Part shown: in pieces, positions 55,908 to 64,000 of the stretch
How positions within the stretch are numbered: position 1 is the stretch's first letter
How the letters are laid out: every line of letters starts with the position of its first letter
Assembly (NCBI RefSeq): GCF_001425405.1
Contig: NZ_LMQP01000003.1
Coordinates: 804,689-868,688 of the forward strand
DNA from: Sphingomonas sp. Leaf412
Lineage (GTDB): Bacteria > Pseudomonadota > Alphaproteobacteria > Sphingomonadales > Sphingomonadaceae
Length of the DNA: 64,000 nucleotides
Reading direction: 5' to 3'
Notes under the pieces: generated by a model
Databases searched by the model: none
Told to the model about the DNA's origin: nothing
The model's input: only the letters and a program-made list of their open reading frames with translations
Position numbers and translations under genes: made by a program

Positions 55908-57713
55908 ATGACATCGCGCCACTCCCGTCATGCCGGGCCCGTCCCGGCATCCACCCCTCCGCGAGCGCAGCCGACGCCGTGTCCGCGGCCCGGTGGATAC
56001 CGGGACCAGCCCGGCATGACGCCCGGTGGGAGGCCTGCCAGAAACGACGCCGTCACCCCGGGCTCGATCCGGAGTCCATCAGGCGGCTTGGCGAACGCAC
56101 CGCGATCATCGTCGCGCTCGCCGGCGGATGGATGGACCCCGGCTCAAGGCCGGGGTGACGGTGGCAAATGGTCGCTCGTCCTCGCCGCCTTGCTCCTCGC
56201 CACGCCCGCCGCCGCGACCCCCGGCGACCTCGCCGCCTACATGCGCGCCCGCGCCGCCGATGCCGATGGCCGGACCGTCGCCGCGGCGCAGGATTACGCC
56301 CGCGCCTTCGCCGCCGACGCCGGCAACCCCGTCGTCGCGATCCGCACCTATCGCGAGGCGGTGCGCGCCGGCGACATCGCGCTCGCCGATCGCGCCGCGA
56401 CCGCGCTGGGCGCGAAGGCACCGCCGGACGCCGCGCTGCTGGCGATGGGGGAGGCGGCGCGGACGCCCGCCACCGCCGCGCCCGCGATCGACCGCCTCGC
56501 CGCGGGCCAGTTCGCGCTCTTCGCCGCGCCGCTGCGGATGTGGCTGGCATTGGACGAGGGCAGGCAGCAGCCGTCCGCGGACAGCATCGCCCGCCGCCTG
56601 GGCGAGGAGACGCGCGCGCTGGTGCGGATCGCGCGCGGCGACACCGATCGCGGCGTCGCGGCCCTGCGCGTCGTGCTGGGCAACGATCAGGCGGCGCAGG
56701 ACAACCGCCTGTTCGCCGCCCGCCTGCTGATCGCGCAGGACAAGGCGGACGACGCGCGCGCGCTGCTGATCGGCGACGCGCCCGCGATCGTGGCGCTGCG
56801 CGCGCGCGCGGACGACAGGAGTGCGGGCGTCGCGCCGTCGCTGGCGGCGGGGACGGCGCACCTGTTCGCGCGCATCGCCTCCGACCTCGCGCTCGGTGCG
56901 CCGACCCCGGTGACCTATGCGTTGTTGCGCGGCGCATTGCGCGCCGATCCCGGCAACGATCGCGCGCGGCTGTTGCTGGCCGGTGCGCTCGCGCGCGACG
57001 GCGCCGTCGATCAGGCGGTCGCGACGCTCGCCGCCGTTCCCGCCGACAGCATCCACGCCGGTGCCGCGACGACCGGGCGGGTTCAGATCCTGGCCGCCGC
57101 GGGCAGGGACCAGGACGCGCTCGCCGCCGCCCGCGCGGACGCGGCGCAGGACCCCGCGGATCGCCGCCGCCTCGCCGACCTGTACCTGCGGCTCGACCGG
57201 CCGGGGGAGGCCGCCCCGATCTACCGCCGCCTGATCGCGGACGCGGGTGACGCGGCGGACTGGGCCGACTGGCTCCAGCTGGGCGCCGCGCTGGATCTGG
57301 CGGGCGACTGGAAGGCCGCGCGCCCCGCGCTCGAACGCGCCGTCGCGCTGGGGCCGGAACAACCGCTGGCGCTCAACCACTTGGGCTATTCGCTGATCGA
57401 GCATGGGGAACGTGCGACGGAGGCGCAGGCGATGCTGGAAAAGGCCGCGCGGCTCCAGCCCGACGATGCCGCGATCACCGATTCGCTCGGCTGGTCGCTG
57501 TACCGCCGCGGCGACGTCGCGCGCGCGTTGCCGCTGATCGAGCGCGCCGCCGCCGCCGATCCCGTCAATGCGGAGATCGCGGAGCATCTGGGCGACGTCT
57601 ATTGGTCCGCCGGTCGCCGGTTCGAGGCGCGCTACGCCTGGACCGCGGCACGCCAGCTGGTCGAGGCGGACGACGCATCGCGCCTGACCGCGAAGATCGC
57701 GAACGGCCTGTGA
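55908..57713 (+). CDS. Secreted tetratricopeptide repeat protein with repeat-derived N-terminus
   Basis: Up to 601 residues if the ATG at 55908 is used. The natural signal peptide is KWSLVLAALLLATPAAATPG at residue ~86 and then TPR-like helices follow, clearest near the end (NHLGYSLIEHGERATEAQAMLEKAARLQPDD, WSLYRRGDVARALPLIERAA). No normal start codon lies just before the signal peptide, because the sequence upstream comes from palindromic repeats (55927-56020, 56052-56159). Candidate starts are 55908, 56016 and weak TTG codons. The real start is uncertain. The stop overlaps ispE by four bases (GTGA). Probably exported and involved in envelope protein contacts. Confidence 0.7.
   Translation: MTSRHSRHAGPVPASTPPRAQPTPCPRPGGYRDQPGMTPGGRPARNDAVTPGSIRSPSGGLANAPRSSSRSPADGWTPAQGRGDGGKWSLVLAALLLATPAAATPGDLAAYMRARAADADGRTVAAAQDYARAFAADAGNPVVAIRTYREAVRAGDIALADRAATALGAKAPPDAALLAMGEAARTPATAAPAIDRLAAGQFALFAAPLRMWLALDEGRQQPSADSIARRLGEETRALVRIARGDTDRGVAALRVVLGNDQAAQDNRLFAARLLIAQDKADDARALLIGDAPAIVALRARADDRSAGVAPSLAAGTAHLFARIASDLALGAPTPVTYALLRGALRADPGNDRARLLLAGALARDGAVDQAVATLAAVPADSIHAGAATTGRVQILAAAGRDQDALAAARADAAQDPADRRRLADLYLRLDRPGEAAPIYRRLIADAGDAADWADWLQLGAALDLAGDWKAARPALERAVALGPEQPLALNHLGYSLIEHGERATEAQAMLEKAARLQPDDAAITDSLGWSLYRRGDVARALPLIERAAAADPVNAEIAEHLGDVYWSAGRRFEARYAWTAARQLVEADDASRLTAKIANGL
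55927..56020. repeat. 94-bp composite inverted repeat (copy 3)
   Basis: Left arm GTCATGCCGGGCCCGTCCCG then GCATCCACC and right arm GGTGGATACCGGGACCAGCC then CGGCATGAC. Same length as the copies at 23825 and 53983, but the arms and centre have diverged. It sits in the 5' part of the TPR frame. Confidence 0.85.
56052..56159. repeat. Related 108-bp inverted repeat
   Basis: Left arm GTCACCCCGGGCTCGATCCG then GAGTCCATC and right arm GATGGACCCCGGCTCAAGGC then CGGGGTGAC pair with a few mismatches. It is a longer relative of the 94-bp element, 32 bases downstream of copy 3. Confidence 0.8.
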
Positions 57714-58540
57714 TCCGCGAACCCGCGCCCGCGAAGCTGAACCTCGCGCTCCATGTCCGCCGCCGCCGCGACGACGGCTATCACGAGCTGGAGACATTGT
57801 TCGCCTTCGCCCGCGACGGCGACGGCGTGACGGTCGCGACCGCCGACACCGCCGCGTTCACCGTCACCGGTCCGTTCGCCGCGGCCTTGGGGCAGGGGGC
57901 CGACAACCTCGTCGTCCACGCCGAACGCGCCTTCGCCGGCGCCTTCGACATCGCGCAGCCGCATGCGATCGTGCTCGACAAGCACCTGCCCATCGCCTCC
58001 GGCATCGGCGGCGGCTCCGCGGACGCCGCCGCGACGCTGCGCGCGCTCGCCCGGCTGCACGGTATCGCCGCCGACGACGCGCGGCTGTTCGCCATCGCGG
58101 CGACGCTGGGCGCGGATGTGCCCGCCTGCCTCGACGGCCGTGCGACCCTCGGCACCGGGCGCGGCGACGCGCTGGTCCCGATCGCGGGGCTCGGCGACAT
58201 GCCCGCGCTGCTCGTCAATCCCGGCGTCGCGGTATCGACCGCGCAGGTCTTCGCCCGCTGGGACGGCGTCGATCGCGGCGCGATCCCCGGCGGCGCGACG
58301 CTGCCGCGCGCGCGGGCGTCGCGCAACGACCTGCAACCGCCAGCGGAGGGTGTCGCGCCCGTCATCGCGCAGGTCGTCCTCATGCTGGCCGCGCAACCCG
58401 GCGTCGTGCTGGCGCGCATGTCCGGTTCGGGCGCCACCTGTTTCGCGCTGTTCGGGGACGCGGCACGCCGCGACGCCGCCGCCGCGACCATCGCCGCGGC
58501 GCATCCCGCCTGGTGGCAGCTCGCGACGACCGTCGCGTGA
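57710..58540 (+). CDS. ispE: 4-diphosphocytidyl-2-C-methyl-D-erythritol kinase
   Basis: 276 residues from GTG 57710, overlapping the TPR stop. GHMP kinase of the MEP isoprenoid pathway. Landmarks: PAPAKLNLALHVRRRRDDGYHELET with the catalytic Lys, the glycine-rich ATP loop PIASGIGGGSADAAATLRAL, and the C-terminal VLARMSGSGATCFALF. Length is normal. Confidence 0.96.
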   Translation: MIREPAPAKLNLALHVRRRRDDGYHELETLFAFARDGDGVTVATADTAAFTVTGPFAAALGQGADNLVVHAERAFAGAFDIAQPHAIVLDKHLPIASGIGGGSADAAATLRALARLHGIAADDARLFAIAATLGADVPACLDGRATLGTGRGDALVPIAGLGDMPALLVNPGVAVSTAQVFARWDGVDRGAIPGGATLPRARASRNDLQPPAEGVAPVIAQVVLMLAAQPGVVLARMSGSGATCFALFGDAARRDAAAATIAAAHPAWWQLATTVA

Positions 58541-58543
58541 GCC

Positions 58544-59257
58544 GTGGATAGCGATGCGATGATCCACCTCGCCCACGCCGACCGCATCGCCACCGTCACG
58601 CTCGACCGTCTCGCCGCGCGCAATGCGTTCCGTATCGGCGCATGGCACGACCTGGCCGCCGCGGTCGCGCGCATCCCCGCCGACACCGCGGTCGTGGTCG
58701 TCGCGAGCGCGACCCCGGGCATCTTCTCCGCCGGCGCCGACCTCGTGGATCTCGCGAAGCTGGCCGACGACGTGCCCGCCCGCGCGACGTTCCGGTCGGC
58801 GATGCGCGCGGGCATCGACGCCGTCGCCGCCTTGCCGATGCCGACGGTCGCCGCGGTCGACGGCGGATGTTTCGGTGCCGCCGTCGCGCTCGCGCTCGCC
58901 TGCGACCTGATCGTCGCCACGCCGCGGGCGCGCTTCGCGATCCCGCCCGCGCGGCTCGGCATCGCCTATCCCGCCGCGGACATCGCCCGGCTGGTGGCGC
59001 GTGTCGGCACGGGCGCGGCGCGTCGCCTGCTCCTCACCGCCGACACGATCGACGCGGGCGAGGCCGTGCGCATCGGCCTGGCCGACCTGGGCGACGATCC
59101 GGTCGCGGTCGCGCGACGCATCGCCGACAACGACGCGTCCGCGCTCGCGACGCTCAAGCGCATGCTCGCCGACCCGGCGGACCCCGCGCACGATGCGGCC
59201 TTCGAGCGGTCGTTCGGCAATCCCGCCTTCGCCGCCGCGACCGCCCGCTATCGATAG
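58544..59257 (+). CDS. Enoyl-CoA hydratase/isomerase (crotonase) family protein lacking both catalytic Glu
   Basis: 237 residues from GTG 58544 (ATG 58559 possible). The crotonase fold shows in RIATVTLDRLAARNAFRIG, the oxyanion-hole segment IFSAGADLVDLA, and PMPTVAAVDGGCFGAAVALALACDLIVA. At the two sites where hydratases have glutamates, this protein has Ala (GAAVAL) and Pro (FAIPPARLGI). Hydration of enoyl-CoA is therefore unlikely; another CoA-thioester reaction is possible. It follows ispE by three bases. Confidence 0.82.
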   Translation: MDSDAMIHLAHADRIATVTLDRLAARNAFRIGAWHDLAAAVARIPADTAVVVVASATPGIFSAGADLVDLAKLADDVPARATFRSAMRAGIDAVAALPMPTVAAVDGGCFGAAVALALACDLIVATPRARFAIPPARLGIAYPAADIARLVARVGTGAARRLLLTADTIDAGEAVRIGLADLGDDPVAVARRIADNDASALATLKRMLADPADPAHDAAFERSFGNPAFAAATARYR

Positions 59258-59271
59258 TTCGCCTCTTGTTC
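59257..59271. promoter_or_regulatory. LexA (SOS) box upstream of recA
   Basis: GTTCGCCTCTTGTTC fits the alphaproteobacterial LexA consensus GTTC-N7-GTTC exactly, 76 bases before the recA ATG. It overlaps the TAG of the crotonase stop codon. recA is expected to be repressed by LexA and induced by DNA damage. Confidence 0.9.
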
Positions 59272-59347
59272 CACGTGAACAAATGCGGTACGTCCCGAAC
59301 ATCGCGTTGCGTGACCGACGCAAGCGCTCTAGCGAGGGACGAGGCAG

Positions 59348-60421
59348 ATGGCCGCCAAACTTCAGGTGATCGACACGGGCATGGCAACCGCAACCACGGA
59401 CCGGCAGAAGGCGCTCGACGCCGCACTGGCGCAGATCGACCGCGCCTTCGGAAAGGGCTCGGCGATGAAGCTGGGCTCGAAACAGTCGATGGAGGTGGAG
59501 GTGATCTCCACCGGCTCGCTCGGCCTCGACATCGCATTGGGCGTCGGCGGCCTGCCGCGCGGCCGCGTGATCGAGGTGTACGGTCCCGAATCGTCGGGCA
59601 AGACCACGCTCGCGCTCCACGTCATCGCGCAGGCGCAGAAGAACGGCGGCACCGCCGCCTTCGTCGACGCCGAACACGCGCTCGATCCCGTCTATGCCAA
59701 GAAGCTGGGCGTCGACATCGACGAGCTGATCGTGTCGCAGCCCGATACGGGTGAGCAGGCGCTGGAGATCGTCGACACGCTCGTCCGCTCGAACGCGATC
59801 GACGTGCTGGTGGTCGATTCGGTCGCAGCATTGGTCCCGCGCGCGGAGATCGAGGGCGAGATGGGCGACAGCCACGTCGGCCTCCAGGCGCGCCTGATGA
59901 GCCAGTCGCTGCGCAAGCTGACCGGCTCGATCAGCCGCTCGCGCTGCATGGTGATCTTCATCAACCAGCTGCGCATGAAGATCGGCGTGATGTACGGCAA
60001 TCCGGAGACGACGACGGGCGGCAACGCGCTGAAATTCTACGCTTCGGTCCGCCTCGACATCCGCCGCACCGGCGCGATCAAGGATCGTGACGAGGTCGTC
60101 GGCAACGCGACCCGCGTGAAGGTGGTGAAGAACAAGGTCGCACCGCCGTTCAAGCAGGTCGAGTTCGACATCATGTACGGCGAGGGCATATCGAAGATCG
60201 GCGAGATCCTCGACCTGGGCGTAAAGGCCGGGCTGGTCGAGAAGTCGGGCGCGTGGTTCAGCTACGACAGCGTGCGAATCGGGCAGGGGCGCGAAAATTC
60301 GAAGACCTTCCTGAAGGAAAATCCGGAAATGGCCGATCGCCTGGAAAAGGCGATCCGCGCGCGGACGGAAAAGGTCGCCGAGGAGATGATGGTCGGTGCC
60401 GGGCCGGACGACGACGCCTGA
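59348..60421 (+). CDS. recA: Recombinase RecA
   Basis: 357 residues. Central protein of homologous recombination and SOS induction. Walker A GPESSGKT is at residues 79-86, MAW-type loop sequences include [43 protein letters not shown] and the L2 region [19 protein letters not shown] 59348 matches the family start and a LexA box lies upstream. Confidence 0.99.
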   Translation: MAAKLQVIDTGMATATTDRQKALDAALAQIDRAFGKGSAMKLGSKQSMEVEVISTGSLGLDIALGVGGLPRGRVIEVYGPESSGKTTLALHVIAQAQKNGGTAAFVDAEHALDPVYAKKLGVDIDELIVSQPDTGEQALEIVDTLVRSNAIDVLVVDSVAALVPRAEIEGEMGDSHVGLQARLMSQSLRKLTGSISRSRCMVIFINQLRMKIGVMYGNPETTTGGNALKFYASVRLDIRRTGAIKDRDEVVGNATRVKVVKNKVAPPFKQVEFDIMYGEGISKIGEILDLGVKAGLVEKSGAWFSYDSVRIGQGRENSKTFLKENPEMADRLEKAIRARTEKVAEEMMVGAGPDDDA

Positions 60422-60603
60422 CCCGTGCGGGCCGGGCAGAGCGACGGGCGGACTCGGTCGGCGGTCTCTCGACGTGCCGACCCTGCGCATGGCGCGAGCC
60501 GCCCCCGTCGGGATAACGCCGGTGGGACGATCGTGACCGACGGTCGCCTATGCGCGGTGGCCGGAGCGGCATCGGGCGCATCGCGGCGACGCCAGATGCG
60601 ATC

Positions 60604-61443
60604 GTGACGACCGCGTCGGACTGGGGCGGACGGGTCGGCGCCGCTTGGGCGATCGAGCATCGCCGCACCGAACGCGCGTTCGCCGGGATCGCCGCGGTGC
60701 TCGACGCCGCGATCGCGCAGGTCGCGCCTGTTGCGGGCGTCGCGCTCGACATCGGATGCGGCGTGGGCAGCACGGCCCTGTCGCTCGCGCGGTCGCGGCC
60801 CGGGCTGTCGGTCGTCGGGGCCGACCTGTCCGGCGATCTCGTCGCGGTCGCGCGGTCGCGCGCGGACGGCGTGCCCAATGCCGCCTTCGTCCATGGCGAT
60901 GCGGGATCGGTCGCAACCGCCCGCGCGCCGATCGACCTGGCCGTATCGCGCCATGGCGTGATGTTCGTCGCCGATCCCGTCGCGGCCTTCTCCACGCTGC
61001 GAGCCGCGATGCGCCCCGGCGCGCCGCTGCTGTTCTCCACCTTTCGCGCGCGCGCCGAAAACGACTGGTCGACCGCGGTCGAACGCGTGCTCGGCCTGCC
61101 GACGGCATCGGACACGGGCTATGTCCCCGGCCCCTACGGCCTGTCCGACGCGAACGTCGCCACCGCGATCCTGGCCCGTGCGGGCTGGCAGCATGTACGC
61201 GCCGACCCGTACGACGTCCGCTACGTCGTCGGGGCGGGGGACGATGCGGCGGCGGACGCGCTCGCCTTCTACCGCCGGATCGGCCCCGCCGCCGGCCTGC
61301 TCGCCGCCGCGGCACCGGACGAAAGACGGGCGATGGAACGACGCCTCCTCGACATGCTGCGCGAACGGACGCACGATGGCGTCGTCGCGTTCACGGCGGC
61401 CATCCGGATCTGGCACGCCGACGCAGCAGGGGAAGCCGCATGA
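60604..61443 (+). CDS. Class I SAM-dependent methyltransferase
   Basis: 279 residues from GTG 60604 (a longer frame from ATG 60550 exists but adds atypical residues). The SAM-binding glycine loop is VALDIGCGVGSTALSLA, followed by VVGADLSGDLVAVAR and the acidic VHGDAGSVAT. The later strand is DLAVSRHGVMFVADP. It probably methylates a small molecule. The preceding 180 bases after recA show no gene. Its stop overlaps the GST start. Confidence 0.82.
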   Translation: MTTASDWGGRVGAAWAIEHRRTERAFAGIAAVLDAAIAQVAPVAGVALDIGCGVGSTALSLARSRPGLSVVGADLSGDLVAVARSRADGVPNAAFVHGDAGSVATARAPIDLAVSRHGVMFVADPVAAFSTLRAAMRPGAPLLFSTFRARAENDWSTAVERVLGLPTASDTGYVPGPYGLSDANVATAILARAGWQHVRADPYDVRYVVGAGDDAAADALAFYRRIGPAAGLLAAAAPDERRAMERRLLDMLRERTHDGVVAFTAAIRIWHADAAGEAA

Positions 61444-62087
61444 CCATCATCGTCCATCATCTGGAGAATTCCCGGTCGCAGCGCGTGCTGTGGATGCTGG
61501 AGGAACTGGGGCTGCCGTACGAGGTCCGCCGCTACGAGCGCGACAAGAAGACGATGCTGGCCCCGCCCGAACTGCGCGCGGTCCATCCGCTCGGCAAGTC
61601 CCCGGTGGTGGAGGACAGCGACGAGCAGCACGACGGCCGCAACCGCGTCGTCGCCGAAACCGGGGCGATCGCGGAATATCTCGTCGACAAGGCCGATGGG
61701 CGCCTCGGCCCGCCCTCGCGCCGCGACGATGCGCTGGCGTGGCGGTTCTGGCTGCATTACGCCGAAGGATCGCTGATGCCACCGCTGCTATTGTTGCTGG
61801 TGCTGGGACGCATCCCGCTCGTCGGGAAGCGCGCGGCGAAGCGTATTCGGCCGATGCTGGACCGCCACCTCGATTTCGTGGAGGCGACCTTGGCGAAACA
61901 GCCTTGGTTCGCGGGCGACGCGATGACCGCCGCCGACGTGATGATGAGCTTCCCTCTGGAAGCCGCGGTCAGTCGCGGCGGGCTCGGCGCCTCGCGTCCC
62001 GCGACGATGGCCTGGCTGGAGAAGATCCATGCCCGACCGGCCTATCGCAAGGCGCTCGCGATCGGCGGCCCCTACGCCTACGCCTGA
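61440..62087 (+). CDS. Glutathione S-transferase family protein
   Basis: 215 residues. N-terminal thioredoxin-like domain: IIVHHLENSRSQRVLWMLEELGLPY, the cis-Pro segment PLGKSPVVED and VVAETGAIAEYLVD. Helical C-domain: ETAL-type region, AGDAMTAADVMMSFPLEAAV. It resembles GSTs of the same group as E. coli YfcG-like proteins, but with an LLLLLVLGRIPLVG hydrophobic stretch near residue 120. ATG 61440 overlaps the methyltransferase stop. Confidence 0.88.
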   Translation: MTIIVHHLENSRSQRVLWMLEELGLPYEVRRYERDKKTMLAPPELRAVHPLGKSPVVEDSDEQHDGRNRVVAETGAIAEYLVDKADGRLGPPSRRDDALAWRFWLHYAEGSLMPPLLLLLVLGRIPLVGKRAAKRIRPMLDRHLDFVEATLAKQPWFAGDAMTAADVMMSFPLEAAVSRGGLGASRPATMAWLEKIHARPAYRKALAIGGPYAYA

Positions 62088-62170
62088 GCGCCCGCTCGCG
62101 TTCATGATCGAGGGTCGGCGGGCGCCCGGTTCCGCCCGTCGACCGGACCGAACATAACGGCGCCATGTTC

Positions 62171-62193
62171 GGCCACCCGGCTACCGGGTGGCC
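62171..62193. terminator. GC hairpin between convergent genes
   Basis: Stem GGCCACCCGG/CCGGGTGGCC with loop CTA. It lies between a plus-strand GST gene and a minus-strand small gene, and there is no T run, so its terminator role is likely but unproven. Confidence 0.55.
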
Positions 62194-62200
62194 CAAAGGA

Positions 62201-62464
62201 TCAGCTGCGGCGGTGCTTGCCGCCGTACTGGCGCCCGATATAGCCGCCGATCTGCGCCATCTGCGTCGCGGCGGAGGTCGCGGCAGCGGGGCAGCAGGGC
62301 AGGGGATCGCGTTCCGCCTGCGCCGCGCGCATCGCCACGCGATCGCACAATTCCTCGATATCGGCGCGACTCAGCAGGTTCTTCTCCCGCATCAGGCACA
62401 GCAGCGTCTGAAGGATCACCATCGCCTCGTCCGACCGTGCCGGTGCCACACCATCCAGATACAC
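62201..62464 (-). CDS. Small cysteine-containing hypothetical protein
   Basis: 87 residues, ATG 62464. Helical sequence: SDEAMVILQTLLCLMREKN, then LLSRADIEELCDRVAMRAAQ, then PLPCCPAAATSAATQMAQIG. No named family was recognised. Its composition and codon use resemble real genes of this region. Separated by 55 bases from the efflux gene on the same strand. Confidence 0.65.
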   Translation of the reverse strand: MYLDGVAPARSDEAMVILQTLLCLMREKNLLSRADIEELCDRVAMRAAQAERDPLPCCPAAATSAATQMAQIGGYIGRQYGGKHRRS

Positions 62465-62519
62465 ACGCGCTCTCCCGATCGCCGTTCGCCGTGTTCATAC
62501 CTGAATTTCAACTCGTCGC

Positions 62520-64000
62520 CTAGCGGGTTTCGTCCAGCCCCCCGCCCAACGCGCGATACAGCTCCACCAGGTTCGACGCGCGCGCCAATCGCGCGGTCAC
62601 CAGCTGCTGCTGCGCGGCATAGGCGGTACGCTGCGCATCGAGCGACACCAGGAAGGAATCGACCCCGGCGCGATACCGCGCATCCGACAGTCGCGCGGCG
62701 ACCTGCGCGGCGTTCGCGCGCGCGCTCTGCGCGGATACCTGTTCTTCGATCGTGCCGCGCTGCGCCAGGGCGTCGGCGACCTCACGGAACGCGGTCTGGA
62801 TCGCCTTTTCATAGGTCGATACCGCGACCTGCTGCGACGCGCGGGCGTAATCGAGGTTGCCCTTGTTCCGTCCCCCGTCGAACAGCGGCAGCGAGACGCC
62901 GGGGTTCCCCGTGTAGGTGAACGTGCCGCCGCCGAACAATCCGCTGAGCGCGGTGGACAACGTCCCCAGCGTCGCGGTGAGCGATATCCGCGGGAAGAAC
63001 GCCGCCCGCGCCGCACCGATGTTGGCATTCTCCGCGATCAGCAGATGTTCCGCACGCAGCACGTCCGGCCGGCGCAGCAGCACCTCCGACGACAGCGACG
63101 GCGGCAGCGCGTCGCGCGTCACCGCCGCGGCGCCGAGCCCGGTCGGCAACTGCTCGGCCGGCACGGTCGTGCCCACCAGCAGGTTCAGCGCGTTCTGATC
63201 CTGCGCCACGCGGGTCTTCGCGGCCGCGATGTCGTTGCGCGCGGCCTGATAGTTCGTTTCGGCCTGCCGCGCCTCCAGCTCGCTGGCGACTCCGATGCGG
63301 AACTGCGCCCGCGTCAGCCGCAGCGTCTCCTCGAACGCCGTCAGCGTATCCTGCGCCAGCCGCAACTGCTCCTGGTCCGACGCCATCGTCGCCCAGGCGG
63401 TCGCGACTTCCGCGATCAGGCTGATGCGCGCGGTCCGCTGCGCCTCCTCGCTGGCGAAATATTGCTCCAGCGCGGCGCGGTTCTGGTTGCGGATCCGGCC
63501 GAACAGGTCGAGTTCGAAGGCCGAGAAGCCGACGTTGGCGGTATAGATTTCGATGTTCGACGACGCCGCTCCCGCGGCCCCCGCCCCGGCCCCGGCGCCC
63601 GCACCGGCTCCCGCACCAGCACCCGCGCCTGCACCGGCCCCGCCGCCCGCGCCGAAGATGTTGTTCGTGAACGTGGCGCCGCCCGATGCGGTCGTCGTCG
63701 GCACGATGTCCGCGCGCGACACGCGATATTGCGCCCGCGCCTGCAACACGTTGCCCGCGGCGATGCGCAGGTCGCGGTTGTTGGCCAGTGCGGTGTCGAT
63801 CACCTGCACCAGCCGGGGTTCGACGAAGAAGTCGCGCCAGCCGATCTTCGTGATGTCCGGCGCGTCGGTCGCGGCGCGCGGGTAGACGCCGCCGTCGGGC
63901 AGCGCGACCGGCACCGCGCCGGTCGGCCGCTCGTACTTCGGGGCCAGGTTGCACGCCGACAGCGCGGTCGCGGCCAGCAGGAGGGGGAGGAAAGCGCGGG
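62520..64000 (-). CDS. Outer-membrane efflux lipoprotein (NodT/OprM family), 5' end outside window
   Basis: About 493 residues visible; the start lies past the right edge. The frame enters with a lipoprotein signal (LPLLLAATALSACNLAPKYERP) whose Cys is lipidated. The TolC-like fold follows in two similar halves (EEAQRTARISLIAEVATAWATM; EKAIQTAFREVADALAQRG). In the first half an Ala-Gly-rich run of about 30 residues (63560-63655) sits between TFTNNIFG and SNIEIYTANVGF, where an outer-membrane loop is expected. It works with an RND or MFP pump, which is presumably encoded beyond 64000. Confidence 0.93.
   Translation of the reverse strand, partial: RAFLPLLLAATALSACNLAPKYERPTGAVPVALPDGGVYPRAATDAPDITKIGWRDFFVEPRLVQVIDTALANNRDLRIAAGNVLQARAQYRVSRADIVPTTTASGGATFTNNIFGAGGGAGAGAGAGAGAGAGAGAGAGAAGAASSNIEIYTANVGFSAFELDLFGRIRNQNRAALEQYFASEEAQRTARISLIAEVATAWATMASDQEQLRLAQDTLTAFEETLRLTRAQFRIGVASELEARQAETNYQAARNDIAAAKTRVAQDQNALNLLVGTTVPAEQLPTGLGAAAVTRDALPPSLSSEVLLRRPDVLRAEHLLIAENANIGAARAAFFPRISLTATLGTLSTALSGLFGGGTFTYTGNPGVSLPLFDGGRNKGNLDYARASQQVAVSTYEKAIQTAFREVADALAQRGTIEEQVSAQSARANAAQVAARLSDARYRAGVDSFLVSLDAQRTAYAAQQQLVTARLARASNLVELYRALGGGLDETR
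63560..63655 (-). repeat. Gly-Ala codon-repeat tract in efflux gene
   Basis: A low-complexity run of GGNGCN codons encoding alternating Gly and Ala, made of imperfect 6-base units. It adds a flexible segment to a predicted surface loop of the outer-membrane efflux protein. Confidence 0.85.

Noticed and set aside
59267..59282. parS site for chromosome segregation
   Set aside because: Three mismatches to the consensus, a single site far from parA/parB; kept only as a low-level observation.
57632..60490. 952-codon minus-strand ORF
   Set aside because: Antisense across ispE, the crotonase and recA; these are certain genes on the other strand.

Overview
The window looks like a piece of a chromosome from a high-GC alphaproteobacterium, most likely a Sphingomonas-like member of the Sphingomonadaceae. 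This is inferred from several signals: very GC-rich codon use with long antisense shadow frames, a Mg-type HemB, the long cysteine-free L36, a GapR (DUF2312) nucleoid protein, DUF1244 and DUF2256 proteins, an alphaproteobacterial-type LexA box (GTTC-N7-GTTC) before recA, a PTS-Ntr enzyme I, and the order cpoB-tilS-ftsH. It carries about 65 protein genes, two of them cut by the window edges. I saw no rRNA, tRNA, CRISPR array, prophage or insertion sequence.

Layout. 1-8.3 kb: end of valS, a MATE transporter, a lipid-kinase-like gene divergent from hemB, two similar GNAT acetyltransferases and a membrane protein fused to a spermidine-synthase-like domain. 8.3-16.6 kb: a DUF808 membrane protein, an AstD-like aldehyde dehydrogenase, SelO, an alpha/beta hydrolase, an SDR, a GH130-like protein, a small membrane protein and a GT4 glycosyltransferase. 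16.6-28.5 kb: a nitronate-monooxygenase-like protein, small envelope proteins, an M14 carboxypeptidase with a DUF4136 lipoprotein, rpmJ, a HAD hydrolase, pyruvate kinase, a secreted amidohydrolase, gapR, a PilZ protein, a HerA-like ATPase and DUF1003. 28.5-33.9 kb: the yebC-ruvC-ruvA-ruvB resolution cluster. It is interrupted by a DUF559 nuclease gene bracketed by palindromic repeats, then by a ParA ATPase, a haloacid-dehalogenase-like protein and a ParDE module whose parE stop overlaps the ruvB start. 34-42.1 kb: TM2 protein, ptsP, RodZ-like protein, cpoB, tilS, ftsH. 42.1-50.2 kb: a GST, a single-chain biotin-dependent acyl-CoA carboxylase, an MFS symporter, an orphan 2Fe-2S subunit, a radical SAM protein, GFA and DUF2256 proteins, moaB. 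50.3-64 kb: TPR proteins, a lytic transglycosylase, a divergent uracil-DNA-glycosylase-like protein, ETF-ubiquinone oxidoreductase, ispE, a crotonase, SOS-controlled recA, a methyltransferase, a GST and an outer-membrane efflux lipoprotein running off the right edge.

Most genes are housekeeping and sit in short operons with ATGA or GTGA overlaps. The unusual layer is repetitive: at least five kinds of palindromic intergenic repeat. One is a composite 94-bp inverted repeat present three times at exactly that length. Others sit between convergent gene ends, one cluster has replaced the start region of a TPR gene, and one kind brackets a free-standing DUF559 (Vsr-like) nuclease. That nuclease-plus-repeat arrangement is the best candidate here for an undescribed mobile or repeat-maintenance unit.
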